This document shows, piece after piece, positions 7,483 to 14,003 of a stretch of 14,003 bases of DNA; positions within the stretch are counted from its first letter, which is position 1, and the number at the start of each line of letters is the position of its first letter. The position numbers and the translations under genes were made by a program. The notes below the pieces were generated by a model. It was not told the DNA's origin. It made no database searches and saw only the letters and a list, made by a program, of their open reading frames with translations. Source of the DNA: Bacteroidales bacterium (GTDB lineage: Bacteria > Bacteroidota > Bacteroidia > Bacteroidales > WCHB1-69); assembly GCA_017394765.1 (NCBI GenBank), contig JAFPXF010000087.1:1-14003 (forward strand), read 5' to 3'.

Positions 7483-7564
7483 AAAACAAGGTCCAAGAGC
7501 GGCTTACTTCTGCTTAGATCCAGGACTTCGGTCCTTGAAAACAGCCGCTCAATTACCTTGTTTT
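7483..7564 (+). ncRNA. Long stem-loop element: structured leader or terminator
   Basis: Three nested perfect stems: AAAACAAGGT (7483-7492) with ACCTTGTTTT (7555-7564); GAGCGGCT (7497-7504) with AGCCGCTC (7543-7550); and apical AGGAC (7522-7526) / GTCCT (7531-7535) closing a TTCG tetraloop. The A-rich 5' side and T-rich 3' side would let it act as a terminator for the DUF5618-like gene. Its size and internal loops are larger than a usual terminator, so a regulatory leader of the next gene is the alternative. Not recognised as a known RNA class. Confidence 0.55.
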
Positions 7565-7603
7565 TCATACATGAATCGTAAGGATCACTTTGAACTCTGC
7601 ATC

Positions 7604-9865
7604 ATGGACGAGAAGACTCTGCTCAGGATTGCGTTACGCCAAAAGGCCGTCTATCTGAACAACGGCAGCACTCCCGGCACCCCTTACCAGCCCACCGCCG
7701 AGCTGCTGGCCTTCACCGCCCGACTGCGGGGAAACGGCTATGTGCTCAGCGAAGAACTTCTGCATGCCCTCGCCCATGCCAGCACCCAGCAACTGGAGAG
7801 CATTACCGACATCATTGACGAAGTCCTCGGCACCAAACTCAACTGGATGCCTTTGGTCAAGGGATGGAACGTTCCCACTGGGGAGAGCGCCATTTACCAC
7901 TTTCTCACTTGGCTTGCCAACAGTCTGCCGGAAGGCATTTCCGTTGAGGGCACCCACCTGCCGTGCGGGCACCTCATTCCCGACGGAACCTTCCCCCTCG
8001 AGCGCTACAACGGCTGCCCCTTCTGCGGCATGCCCTTCAAAACCGCCGACTTTGTCTATACCGGCCAGGGCAGCAAGCTCCAAGAGCTACGCCTCTTCAC
8101 GGACACCGACATGCAACACCTCCTCGCCTCGCTCCTCAACTCCCCCACCCCGTTAGACGCCACCCAGAAAGATTCGCTGCAACTACTGCTTTCCGTCTAT
8201 CCCCTGCCTGAAAATGTCAACATCAAGATGAAGGAGACGACCATGATGGTGGTCGATGCGTTACTCGCGCTTGGCGACGAGCAGGCCGCAGCAGCCTATA
8301 TGAGGACTCCTGCCGACGTTCTCCGCTATCTTTGGTACAAGAAAACAGGATTAGTGCAGATCATCGAACCCAAAACACTGATCGAGCACGAACGGCGGCT
8401 CAACACGCATATTTGGATGGTTGAAGACAAAAGTGAGGAGGCTGCAGCCAGCAAGCGTGAAGGCCTCAAGCTGAAATACGATCGCACATGGTGTCGCCGT
8501 GTGGCCCGCTGGCTCAACGACCTGCCCATGAGCCACACACAAGCCTGCGAGAACATGAACCCCAAGCGCGGCCTCTGGGTGCGCATGATCCACGCCCTGC
8601 GCCTTGGCGAATACTCGCGAAAACAAGGTTACAAGAATCTGCACGACCTCCTTGACATGTTCTACAAGCAGAATTACACCACCTGGCAAGGATGCGTGGA
8701 CAAGGCCCGTCAAGACAATGACGCCGACACCACGCTCACACTGCTGCAGCAACGTCCCGGTCTCTTCGCCCGCGCCCTGTTCGCCACCATGCTGCGTTTC
8801 GGTACCGACAAGACGCTGAAGGCCTTCATGCAGGTCACCGACACGCTGCCTGCAAGACTGCTGCTCTCGCTCGGCAACGCCGCCGAACTATACTTCGCCC
8901 CCGACGGCACACGCCTTGTTCGTCCGCTGACAGGCGGACAAAAGGCTATCGAGCCACATCCACTCGTGAAGACAAAAAGTGCGCAAGCGTGTGCGGAAAT
9001 AGTCAAGCAGGTCCATGAGCTGTACGCCAACGCCATGCGCCGTAAATTCGCCACATCAAAAACTGGTGACGAGCCCTCCAGCATGTTCATCGACCCATCG
9101 CTGTATGACATCCCCGTCAGCGTAGGCGACCGTGCCACCACCACCCAGGACACGGCTTGCGCCCTCACTGGCACCCGTTTCCCCGTGGAAGGCGGCGAGG
9201 TACGCCTGTTCATGCAGTGGGGACAAGGATTGCCCGCACAGCCTCTCGACATGGACCTCAGCTGCCGTATTGTCTTCACGGGACGAAAGCCGGTGGAGTG
9301 CGCCTATTTCAACCTAACCGCCCCCGGTGCCAAGCACTCCGGCGACATCCGCCACATCCCCGACCAGGTGGGCACCGCCGAATACATCCAACTCTCCCTG
9401 CCGGAACTCACGGAAGCCGGTGCCCAATATGTGATTTTCACCTGCAACGCCTACTCCGAAGGCGCCATTGCCACCAATCTGATGGTTGGCTGGATGAACT
9501 CCGCCAATCCCATGCGACTCTCGGAGGAGACCGGCGTGGCCTACGATCCATCTTGTGTGCAGCATTTGGTGAGAATCAGCGAAAACAACCTCTCGAAGGG
9601 ACTTGTTTTTGGCATGTTGGATGTGGATGCCCGCGAAATCATCTGGCTGGAGATGCCTTTCATCGGGCAAAACATCGAAAGCATGGACACCCGAGCCGCG
9701 GAGGCACTGTTACGGCGACTGCGCAACAAGCTGAGCATCGGGAAACTTTTGGAAATCAAGGCGGAAGCACAGGGCATCACCTTAAAACCCGCCAACGAAG
9801 CCGAAATCTGCTACACCTACGAATGGGCGCTCAACCCCGCCGAGGTTGCAGCACTGCTGGGATAA
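7604..9865 (+). CDS. MXAN_6230/SCO0854-like protein: degenerate RING finger plus TerD-like domain
   Basis: 753 aa from ATG 7604. The frame is open from 7457, but its first 38 codons would translate the hairpin element; ATG 7571 (764 aa) is possible. I prefer 7604 because MDEKTLLRIALRQKAVYL resembles the usual N-terminus of this family. After a helical N-terminal part, W-MPLVKGWNVPT (81-92) leads into LPCGHLIPDGTFPLERYNGCPFCG (119-142), which aligns with the family's RING finger but keeps only Cys121, His123, Cys138 and Cys141. The middle (~170-520) looks helical and has no recognised domain. Residues ~530-690 (MDLSC, AYFNL, HSGDIRHIPD, GTAEYIQLSL) resemble a TerD-type stress-protein domain. 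TerD proteins accompany tellurite, phage and stress resistance clusters; the biochemical role here is unknown. No signal peptide, so cytoplasmic. Confidence 0.7.
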   Translation: MDEKTLLRIALRQKAVYLNNGSTPGTPYQPTAELLAFTARLRGNGYVLSEELLHALAHASTQQLESITDIIDEVLGTKLNWMPLVKGWNVPTGESAIYHFLTWLANSLPEGISVEGTHLPCGHLIPDGTFPLERYNGCPFCGMPFKTADFVYTGQGSKLQELRLFTDTDMQHLLASLLNSPTPLDATQKDSLQLLLSVYPLPENVNIKMKETTMMVVDALLALGDEQAAAAYMRTPADVLRYLWYKKTGLVQIIEPKTLIEHERRLNTHIWMVEDKSEEAAASKREGLKLKYDRTWCRRVARWLNDLPMSHTQACENMNPKRGLWVRMIHALRLGEYSRKQGYKNLHDLLDMFYKQNYTTWQGCVDKARQDNDADTTLTLLQQRPGLFARALFATMLRFGTDKTLKAFMQVTDTLPARLLLSLGNAAELYFAPDGTRLVRPLTGGQKAIEPHPLVKTKSAQACAEIVKQVHELYANAMRRKFATSKTGDEPSSMFIDPSLYDIPVSVGDRATTTQDTACALTGTRFPVEGGEVRLFMQWGQGLPAQPLDMDLSCRIVFTGRKPVECAYFNLTAPGAKHSGDIRHIPDQVGTAEYIQLSLPELTEAGAQYVIFTCNAYSEGAIATNLMVGWMNSANPMRLSEETGVAYDPSCVQHLVRISENNLSKGLVFGMLDVDAREIIWLEMPFIGQNIESMDTRAAEALLRRLRNKLSIGKLLEIKAEAQGITLKPANEAEICYTYEWALNPAEVAALLG

Positions 9866-9893
9866 AAAAAGAGACGCACAACTGCACGTCTCT
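9862..9893 (-). terminator. Intrinsic terminator of the outer-membrane barrel gene
   Basis: On the minus strand AGAGACG / CGTCTCT (9870-9876 with 9887-9893) forms a 7-bp stem followed by a run of seven T. It lies 54 bases past the barrel gene's stop. On the plus strand the A-run precedes the stem, so stopping the RING/TerD transcript is less certain. Confidence 0.75.
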
Positions 9894-9946
9894 ATAAAAT
9901 CCAGTGTAAGATTTCTAAAAAATTGCGATTGACCATCGCATTCTCA

Positions 9947-10906
9947 TCATCTATTTCGCCCGAAGAAAAAGTCGTTCATCGTTACGCGGACAAGGACGCC
10001 ATAGTTGGGTGTGAATTTATTGCCAGTCTGATACTTGTCCGGACCGTTCTTGGTCTGATAGACAGCCAAATGACTGGCCGCGAAATAGAATGTAGGGTCT
10101 ATGGAGACACCCTTCGCCACCACAAACTTGAGTCCCGCCGAGGCGGAAAAACCGTAACCGGCCCCGCCATACACCACATCGTATGCCTGAATGCCTGGAT
10201 AATAACTCTCACCCATGTAGGGATCCAACATGTTGTATGTCTTGTCCCCAATCACAGCATTCAGCATCTTGACCCGCGCATAGTTGAACTGCGCACCGAC
10301 CTCCAAAAAAGGCTTCACGACGGGATGCATTTTGCTGAAAACATACGACACGGACAAGTCAATCATGGAACGGTCCTCCTTGCCTTGAAAATACATCTCC
10401 GGTTGCTGGGTCGTGTTACCAGACACCGAATTCGTGCGCAACAGAATGCTGGATGCCGTCGTCAACCTGCAGAAAGAATAGGACAAGGAGATGCCCCACC
10501 CGTCACGGATCTTGTAGCGCGCACCTAATGACACAATGGTCTTGAGTTTGTAGTGCAAGTTCCAGTTGAAATCACTGTTTAAAGCAGGATCTTCTTGATA
10601 AGAAACTTCGTCATTGATACTTACATTAGGATAGAGGCGGACAATCTCCTGCATAATCTCATCATACCAATATTGGTTATTGTTAAACACATAGTCAAGG
10701 TTGCACTCGTTGAGGTTGCTGCCGTTGTAGTAGTTGGCGTTGTACTTGTTCCCGATGAACATGCCGGCACCAATATAGACATCGAATCCTCTATCGTGCC
10801 ATGTGGTGTCAGAATAGTGGACACGGGTAACAGTGGGGCCATTCTGCGCGAAAGAGACTGTCACCGCAAAAATCATCAGCAATATGAAATTGATTTTCTT
10901 CATCAT
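9947..10906 (-). CDS. Outer-membrane beta-barrel protein
   Basis: 319 aa from ATG 10906 (adjacent ATG 10903 gives 318). The open frame extends to 10960, but that part reads through the palindromic repeat, so the later start with its signal peptide MKKINFILLMIFAVTVSFA, cleaved before QNG, is chosen. The mature protein has many alternating hydrophobic/polar strands rich in Tyr, Phe and Gly (for example GFDVYIGAGMFIG, ISLSYSF, IDLSVSYVF, FLEVGAQFNYARV, GFSASAGLKFVV, SIDPTFYFAASHL) and ends FFFGRNR, as expected of a porin-like or OmpA-type transmembrane barrel. The nearest family is Bacteroidetes beta-barrel outer-membrane proteins of unknown cargo. It is downstream of lpd on the same strand, 108 bases away, with repeats in between; no convincing promoter of its own was seen. 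Confidence 0.75.
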   Translation of the reverse strand: MMKKINFILLMIFAVTVSFAQNGPTVTRVHYSDTTWHDRGFDVYIGAGMFIGNKYNANYYNGSNLNECNLDYVFNNNQYWYDEIMQEIVRLYPNVSINDEVSYQEDPALNSDFNWNLHYKLKTIVSLGARYKIRDGWGISLSYSFCRLTTASSILLRTNSVSGNTTQQPEMYFQGKEDRSMIDLSVSYVFSKMHPVVKPFLEVGAQFNYARVKMLNAVIGDKTYNMLDPYMGESYYPGIQAYDVVYGGAGYGFSASAGLKFVVAKGVSIDPTFYFAASHLAVYQTKNGPDKYQTGNKFTPNYGVLVRVTMNDFFFGRNR

Positions 10907-10924
10907 TAAATATTTTGACGTTAT

Positions 10925-10962
10925 CACCATTCCGTCGCACCGCGGCGGAACCTCCAACAATT
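10925..10962 (+). repeat. Dispersed palindrome, copy E
   Basis: CACCA, then TTCCGTCGC (10930-10938) pairing with GCGGCGGAA (10942-10950) with one G-T pair, then CCTCCAACAATT. The flanks match copy B closely although it lies 4.2 kb away. It sits directly upstream of the barrel gene start. Confidence 0.65.
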
Positions 10963-10974
10963 AACGGACGCATT

Positions 10975-11002
10975 GTAGAGACGCAGCGCGCCGCGTCTCT
11001 AC
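10975..11002. repeat. 10-bp perfect palindrome GTAGAGACGC...GCGTCTCTAC
   Basis: Arms 10975-10984 and 10993-11002 are perfectly complementary around AGCGCGCC, 13 bases after the lpd stop on the minus strand. No T-run follows in either direction, so it looks like a repeat element or a 3'-end stabilising hairpin rather than a terminator. The core AGAGACG/CGTCTCT is shared with the terminator at 9870-9893. Confidence 0.65.
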
Positions 11003-11014
11003 GCGTGCCGCGCC

Positions 11015-12406
11015 CTACAGGTGAACGCACTCCTTGTAGGCATCGGCGGCGGCTTCCATAATGGCCTCCGACATCGTGGGGTGCGGGAACACGGAGCTGA
11101 TGACCTCCTTGCCGGTCATCTTGTTCTTGCGGGCCATCACGGCGCCGGCGATCATCTCGGTGACGTTGTCGCCGATGAGATGGCAACCGAGCCATTCGCC
11201 GGTGTTCTTGTCGAAGATGACCTTGACGAGGCCGTCGCGGCTGCCAGCAGCGGTAGCCTTGCCTGAGGCGGTGAAGGGGAACTTGCCGATGAGCACTTCC
11301 CTGCCCTGCTCCACACAGGCGCGCTCGGTGAGACCCACGGAAGCGATTTCCGGTGTGGTGTAGGTGCAGCCGGGGATGTTGCTGTAATCAACGGGCTCGG
11401 GGTTTTGACCGGCGATCTTCTCAACGCAGACCTCAGCCTCGTGGGAGGCCACGTGCGCGAGGGCAGGACCGTGCACGATGTCGCCGATGGCATAGACGCC
11501 CTCCACGTTGGTGCGGTAGTAGTCGTCCACGACGACCTTGCCACGCTCCACGGCCACGCCGCACTCCTCGAGGCCGATGCCCTCGATGTTGGTGGCCACG
11601 CCCACGGCGGAGAGCACGATGTCGCACTCCAACTCGGTGACCTTCTCCTTGGCGTCCTTGACGGTGACCTTGCACTTGTTGTCCACCACCTCGACCTTCT
11701 CGACGGCGGCACCGGTCATTGTCTTGATGCCGGCCTTGCGGAAACAGCGGGCGAGGGTGGCGGCGATGTCGTCATCCTCCACGGGCACGAGCCGCGGCAT
11801 ATATTCAACGATGGTAACCTTGGTGCCCATCGTGGAGTAGAAGTAAGCCAATTCGCTGCCGATGGCGCCGGAGCCCATCACCACCATTGATTCGGGCAGT
11901 TGGGGCAGCGTGAGTGCCTCGCGGTAGCCGATGATGTGCTTGCCGTCCTGGGGCACGTTAGGCAGGCTGCGCGAGCGGGCGCCGGTGGCCAGCACGATGT
12001 GGTTGGTCTCATACACCTCCACGGTGCCGTCGGCCTTGGTCACCTCCACCTTCTTGCCGGGGAGCAGCTTGCCGGAGCCGGCAATCACCTCCACGTTGTT
12101 CTTCTTGAGCAGGTACTGCACGCCCTTGCTCATTGTCTCGGCCACGGTGCGGCTGCGCTTCACCACGGCCTCGAAGTCGGGCTTCACGGTGCCTTCGACC
12201 TGCATACCGTACTCGGCGGCGTGCGACATATATTTGTAAACTTGTGCCGACTTGAGGAGGGCCTTGGTGGGGATGCAGCCCCAGTTGAGGCAGATGCCGC
12301 CCACTTCGGCACGTTCCACAACGGCCGCTTTCATATTGAGTTGAGAAGCCTTGATGGCAGCCACATACCCGCCGGGGCCGCTGCCGATAACGATAAGATC
12401 AAACAT
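11015..12406 (-). CDS. lpdA: Dihydrolipoamide dehydrogenase (E3)
   Basis: 463 aa, the normal length. This FAD enzyme reoxidises dihydrolipoamide with NAD+ in 2-oxoacid dehydrogenase complexes and the glycine cleavage system. Visible motifs: FAD-binding GSGPGGYVAA (8-17), redox-active disulfide GGICLNWGC (Cys39, Cys44), NAD-binding GSGAIGSELAYF, the second FAD contact YAIGDI, and the C-terminal dimerisation segment with the catalytic HPTMSE pair (His-Glu). All key residues are present. It stands alone: no E1, E2 or glycine-cleavage gene is in the window, so which complex it serves cannot be told. It has its own promoter (12462-12469), is divergent from the toxin-antitoxin operon, and has a notably GC-rich coding sequence compared with its flanks. 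Confidence 0.95.
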   Translation of the reverse strand: MFDLIVIGSGPGGYVAAIKASQLNMKAAVVERAEVGGICLNWGCIPTKALLKSAQVYKYMSHAAEYGMQVEGTVKPDFEAVVKRSRTVAETMSKGVQYLLKKNNVEVIAGSGKLLPGKKVEVTKADGTVEVYETNHIVLATGARSRSLPNVPQDGKHIIGYREALTLPQLPESMVVMGSGAIGSELAYFYSTMGTKVTIVEYMPRLVPVEDDDIAATLARCFRKAGIKTMTGAAVEKVEVVDNKCKVTVKDAKEKVTELECDIVLSAVGVATNIEGIGLEECGVAVERGKVVVDDYYRTNVEGVYAIGDIVHGPALAHVASHEAEVCVEKIAGQNPEPVDYSNIPGCTYTTPEIASVGLTERACVEQGREVLIGKFPFTASGKATAAGSRDGLVKVIFDKNTGEWLGCHLIGDNVTEMIAGAVMARKNKMTGKEVISSVFPHPTMSEAIMEAAADAYKECVHL

Positions 12407-12461
12407 AGTTAAAAGCTAAAAGATTATGTATATGGTTAATAATTATCATTTTTTACGGCGG

Positions 12462-12469
12462 CAAAGATA
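12462..12469 (-). promoter_or_regulatory. -7 element (TATCTTTG) for lpdA
   Basis: Minus-strand TATCTTTG matches TAnnTTTG, 56 bases before the ATG. No standard -33 TTG is present at the right distance; an inverted repeat (12478-12516) covers that position instead. Confidence 0.6.
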
Positions 12470-12477
12470 CAAAAAGA

Positions 12478-12516
12478 TAATGACGAAAAAGTGTAAACTG
12501 CGAAATTTCGTCATTA
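12478..12516. promoter_or_regulatory. Possible operator: 11-bp inverted repeat over the lpdA -33 region
   Basis: TAATGACGAAA (12478-12488) and TTTCGTCATTA (12506-12516) are perfect inverted copies separated by 17 bases. The repeat starts 9 bases upstream of the -7 box and spans the -33 position. There are no T-runs typical of a terminator after the right arm. Operator function is inferred from position only. Confidence 0.45.
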
Positions 12517-12571
12517 GGGCACGTTGGCTGGGCAATGAAGACGATGAGGCGATGAAAAACGAGGAATGGAA

Positions 12572-12601
12572 TTGCGGTGAATCGGAAAAAATGTATCTTT
12601 G
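12572..12601 (+). promoter_or_regulatory. Promoter of the antitoxin-toxin operon
   Basis: TTG at 12572-12574 and TATCTTTG at 12594-12601 are 19 bases apart, an excellent Bacteroidetes promoter. Transcription would start near 12607, leaving a ~70-base leader before the antitoxin ATG at 12677. Confidence 0.7.
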
Positions 12602-12676
12602 CCGAATCGAAATGCGGCATCCCTTTGTGATTCGTTGCCGTATTCATAAAATGAACACATATTAATGACATGAATT

Positions 12677-12868
12677 ATGGAAGACATTGTATTATCCATT
12701 CCCTCATCGGATTACAGCTTCTTTGAGGCGTTGGCCGCCCGGATGGGCTGGTCTGTCCGCACACGTCGCGCATCCGTGGAGCGTTTTCTCGAATCCTGCC
12801 CGAAAACACCGCAAATGACTGACGAGGAAATATCCGATGAAGTGAACGCAGTACGCTACGGGAAATGA
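12677..12868 (+). CDS. Small antitoxin of a PIN toxin module
   Basis: 63 aa. The N-terminal MEDIVLSIPSSDYSFFEALAARMGW has a beta strand plus helix pattern (I/V-L-IP---FF--LA--MGW), and the C-terminus MTDEEISDEVNAVRYGK has the short acidic helix often seen in small Bacteroidetes antitoxins paired with PIN or RelE-type toxins. Its stop overlaps the start of the PIN gene by 4 bases (ATGA at 12865-12868), so the two are translationally coupled. The expected role is to bind and block the toxin and to autoregulate the promoter at 12572-12601. No classical ribbon-helix-helix or AbrB signature is clear, so the DNA-binding mode is not assigned. Confidence 0.7.
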   Translation: MEDIVLSIPSSDYSFFEALAARMGWSVRTRRASVERFLESCPKTPQMTDEEISDEVNAVRYGK

Positions 12869-13278
12869 AAATTCTGTTTGACACCAACCTTTGGATCTCC
12901 TTCATGATTGGCAAACGCCTTGCATCCATCAAGGATGTGCTTTGCCGCCATGATGTGGAGGTGTATGTCTGTGAGCAGCTGCTGGATGAAATCTGCATAG
13001 TCATTTCACGCCCAAAATTCGACGACATCATTCCCCGGGAAACCCGCCGCCGTTTTTTCGAGATGGTGTATGATGTCTGCTTTTTCACGGACATAACCGT
13101 GGATGCGATTTCGCCTATCCGCGATGTCAAAGACCTTTACCTGTTGGCCATGGCCGAAAGTGTGCCTGTGGATTACATCGTCAGCGGTGACAAAGACATC
13201 ATCGAGCTTGGCGAGCACAAAGGCATCCCGATACTGACATACAATCAGTTGCTGGTTTTGTTGCAATCTGCAACGTGA
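12865..13278 (+). CDS. PIN-domain toxin (putative TA system toxin, COG1569-like)
   Basis: 137 aa single PIN domain, a Mg-dependent RNase of VapC type. FDTNLWIS at the N-terminus gives Asp6; ---LLDEI supplies Glu42 followed by ISRPKF (47-52), typical of the COG1569 subfamily; RDVKDLYLLAMAE gives Asp87 and Asp90; YIVSGDKDII gives Asp109 and Asp111. The full acidic set is present, so it is likely active. The ending KGIPILTYNQLLVLL is the normal end of the fold, and the last four residues (QSAT) lie where the following phosphoribosyltransferase remnant begins, so the native C-terminus may have been altered by that junction. Target RNA unknown. Confidence 0.85.
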   Translation: MKILFDTNLWISFMIGKRLASIKDVLCRHDVEVYVCEQLLDEICIVISRPKFDDIIPRETRRRFFEMVYDVCFFTDITVDAISPIRDVKDLYLLAMAESVPVDYIVSGDKDIIELGEHKGIPILTYNQLLVLLQSAT

Positions 13279-13459
13279 CAATGAACGGTTCTGCGCTTCC
13301 ATTCGAGACCAGAACGTGCTCCTTATCGACGATGTGACCACCAGCGGTTCCACGTTGAACGAGATGCTTCGAACATTACGGATCCTGAACGAGGACAATA
13401 ACATCGTCGTTTTCAGTTTGATAGGCCGCAAAGACCTGATGGCGGATGCTATTATGTAG
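13268..13459 (+). pseudogene. 5'-truncated phosphoribosyltransferase remnant
   Basis: Frame 2 from ~13268 reads LQRDNERFCASIRDQN, then VLLIDDVTTSGSTLNEM (from 13316), then -RTLRIL--DNNIVVFSLIGRKD, and stops at TAG 13457-13459. The hydrophobic strand plus DDVTTSGST is the PRPP-binding loop of type I phosphoribosyltransferases, and the LxRxNxRF stretch before it recalls ComF-type proteins. Only about the last 60 residues exist: no in-frame start or N-terminal half is found, and upstream in this frame lies the PIN gene. The remnant overlaps the last 11 bases of that gene. Confidence 0.7.
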
Positions 13460-13604
13460 TTGAACGGTATTTGGGCCGCCGGTATTCCTTTTCGTGGCCA
13501 CCCTCTTAGATTCGCCCGACGGCTGCGCGGCGGAGGCGGAGCGGTTCGTGACCTGTGAGAGATGAGCAGCGAGGCTGGCACAAAAAACAAAAAGGAATTA
13601 TATA

Positions 13605-13623
13605 CCTGATGGCACAAATCAGG
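13605..13623 (+). terminator. Weak terminator-like hairpin
   Basis: CCTGAT (13605-13610) pairs with ATCAGG (13618-13623), followed by GCTTTTGCATC and a six-T run. It might end transcription from the toxin-antitoxin/remnant operon. The stem is only 6 bp. Confidence 0.35.
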
Positions 13624-13727
13624 GCTTTTGCATCTTTTTTATTTGGGCGTGCCGGCACGGCGGCGCGGAATCACATTGCATTCGCATACTCCATCAAATG
13701 CCGCCGCGCCGTCGGGCTTTCCACTGC

Positions 13728-13824
13728 AATGATTTTGGCTTAGAACCCACCACCATTCCGCGAGACGCGAAGTGTCAAGCAGAACCTCCGTCTCGCCAGG
13801 GAACGCATTCCCGCCAAAATCATT
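13728..13824. repeat. 12-bp inverted repeat enclosing palindrome copy F
   Basis: AATGATTTTGGC (13728-13739) and GCCAAAATCATT (13813-13824) are exact inverted copies 73 bases apart. Between them lies copy F (13751-13790). The arrangement resembles the termini of a very small non-autonomous element, but no target duplication is evident. Confidence 0.5.
13751..13790 (+). repeat. Dispersed palindrome, copy F (degenerate)
   Basis: CACCATTCCGCG at the start and GCAGAACCTCCG at the end match the family, but the inner stem is lost. A different pairing, CGAGACG (13761-13767) with CGTCTCG (13789-13795), is available. Confidence 0.45.
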
Positions 13825-14003
13825 TCCGCTTCAATCCCTCACGCAGGCTCGTCGAACCCCACACCCGTTTCGCGGCGAGCAACGCACAACCTCGTCTCAA
13901 CCCTCTCCCGCGCCGCGACTTTCCCGCGCACGCACCCCTCCCAGGGGTTGCAGCGCTACCAAGCTCTTGCCCCTGTCGGGGCAGCTCAAGGAAAATGATT
14001 ACC

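Larger units (their letters stand above)
13460..14003. other. Gene-free GC-rich tail region
   Basis: No credible gene. It contains a weak hairpin near 13605, GC-rich inverted segments (for example GGCGCGG near 13664 and CCGCGCC near 13703), a 12-bp inverted repeat flanking copy F of the dispersed palindrome, and near the end small hairpins CCCCT/AGGGG and GCCCC/GGGGC (~13936-13981). The short open frame 13555-13743 has low-complexity, repeat-like translation and is not called. The end of the window may cut through a further repeat. Confidence 0.55.

Noticed and set aside
7483..7564. tRNA or integron attC site for the long hairpin.
   Set aside because: No T-loop or anticodon arm pattern, and no attC core sites (RYYYAAC/GTTRRRY) at the ends.
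7457..7603. N-terminal extension of the RING/TerD-like protein from ATG 7457.
   Set aside because: These codons translate the long hairpin element and do not match the family N-terminus; starts at 7571 or 7604 are better.
9157..9897. 246-codon frame overlapping the end of the RING/TerD-like gene.
   Set aside because: His/Arg/Pro-rich, frame-shifted copy of a well-supported gene; no promoter or recognisable domain.
10907..10960. N-terminal extension of the barrel protein from ATG 10960.
   Set aside because: It reads through palindrome copy E and would hide the clear signal peptide that begins at 10906/10903.
11353..12412. Plus-strand frames antisense to lpdA.
   Set aside because: Artefacts of GC-rich lpdA coding sequence. 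The minus-strand gene has all catalytic motifs.
13555..13743. 62-codon plus-strand frame in the tail region.
   Set aside because: Composition follows GC-rich inverted repeats; no recognisable protein and no start context.

Overview
The window looks like a chromosome segment of a Bacteroidetes bacterium, probably Bacteroidales. The main clues are several promoters with the Bacteroidetes -7 element TAnnTTTG, starts without Shine-Dalgarno sites, a very large FISUMP-domain (Fib_succ_major) surface protein, an outer-membrane barrel with a signal peptide ending in SFAQ, and a DUF5618-like gene. Species cannot be told from the sequence.

Layout. (1) 2-5743 (+): the 3' 5.7 kb of a giant secreted or surface protein whose start lies upstream of the window. 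It combines five FISUMP domains, Fn3-like domains, Ig-like and CARDB-like domains, and a short stretch resembling phage tail fibres. (2) 5744-7050: a convergent junction. A plus-strand promoter and strong terminator delimit a possible ~96-nt small RNA. It meets a minus-strand gene for a solitary PBECR/colicin-E5-like RNase, and the RNase stop codon lies in the terminator loop. Behind the RNase promoter is a cluster of palindromic repeats. (3) 7051-9865 (+): a DUF5618-like small protein, an 82-nt highly structured element, then a 753-aa protein of the MXAN_6230/SCO0854 type, with a degenerate RING finger and a C-terminal TerD-like domain. (4) 9947-12406 (-): an outer-membrane beta-barrel protein and dihydrolipoamide dehydrogenase, separated by two palindromic repeat elements. 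(5) 12572-13278 (+): a toxin-antitoxin pair (small antitoxin, PIN RNase) with its own promoter, divergent from lpd and separated from it by a possible operator. (6) 13268-14003: a 5'-truncated phosphoribosyltransferase remnant abutting the PIN gene, then GC-rich non-coding sequence with inverted repeats and one more copy of the dispersed repeat.

Housekeeping function is confined to lpd and perhaps the barrel protein. The rest is accessory: a mosaic adhesin-like protein, a stand-alone RNase, a possible stress or defence pair (DUF5618-like and RING/TerD-like), a PIN toxin-antitoxin module, and a family of imperfect palindromes (core CACCATTCCGC ... GCGGAACC) occurring six times in three intergenic regions. 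No transposase, integrase, reverse transcriptase, CRISPR array, rRNA or tRNA was seen. The strongest candidates for something undescribed are the sRNA/RNase convergent arrangement, the structured element before the RING/TerD gene, and the half-lost RING finger.
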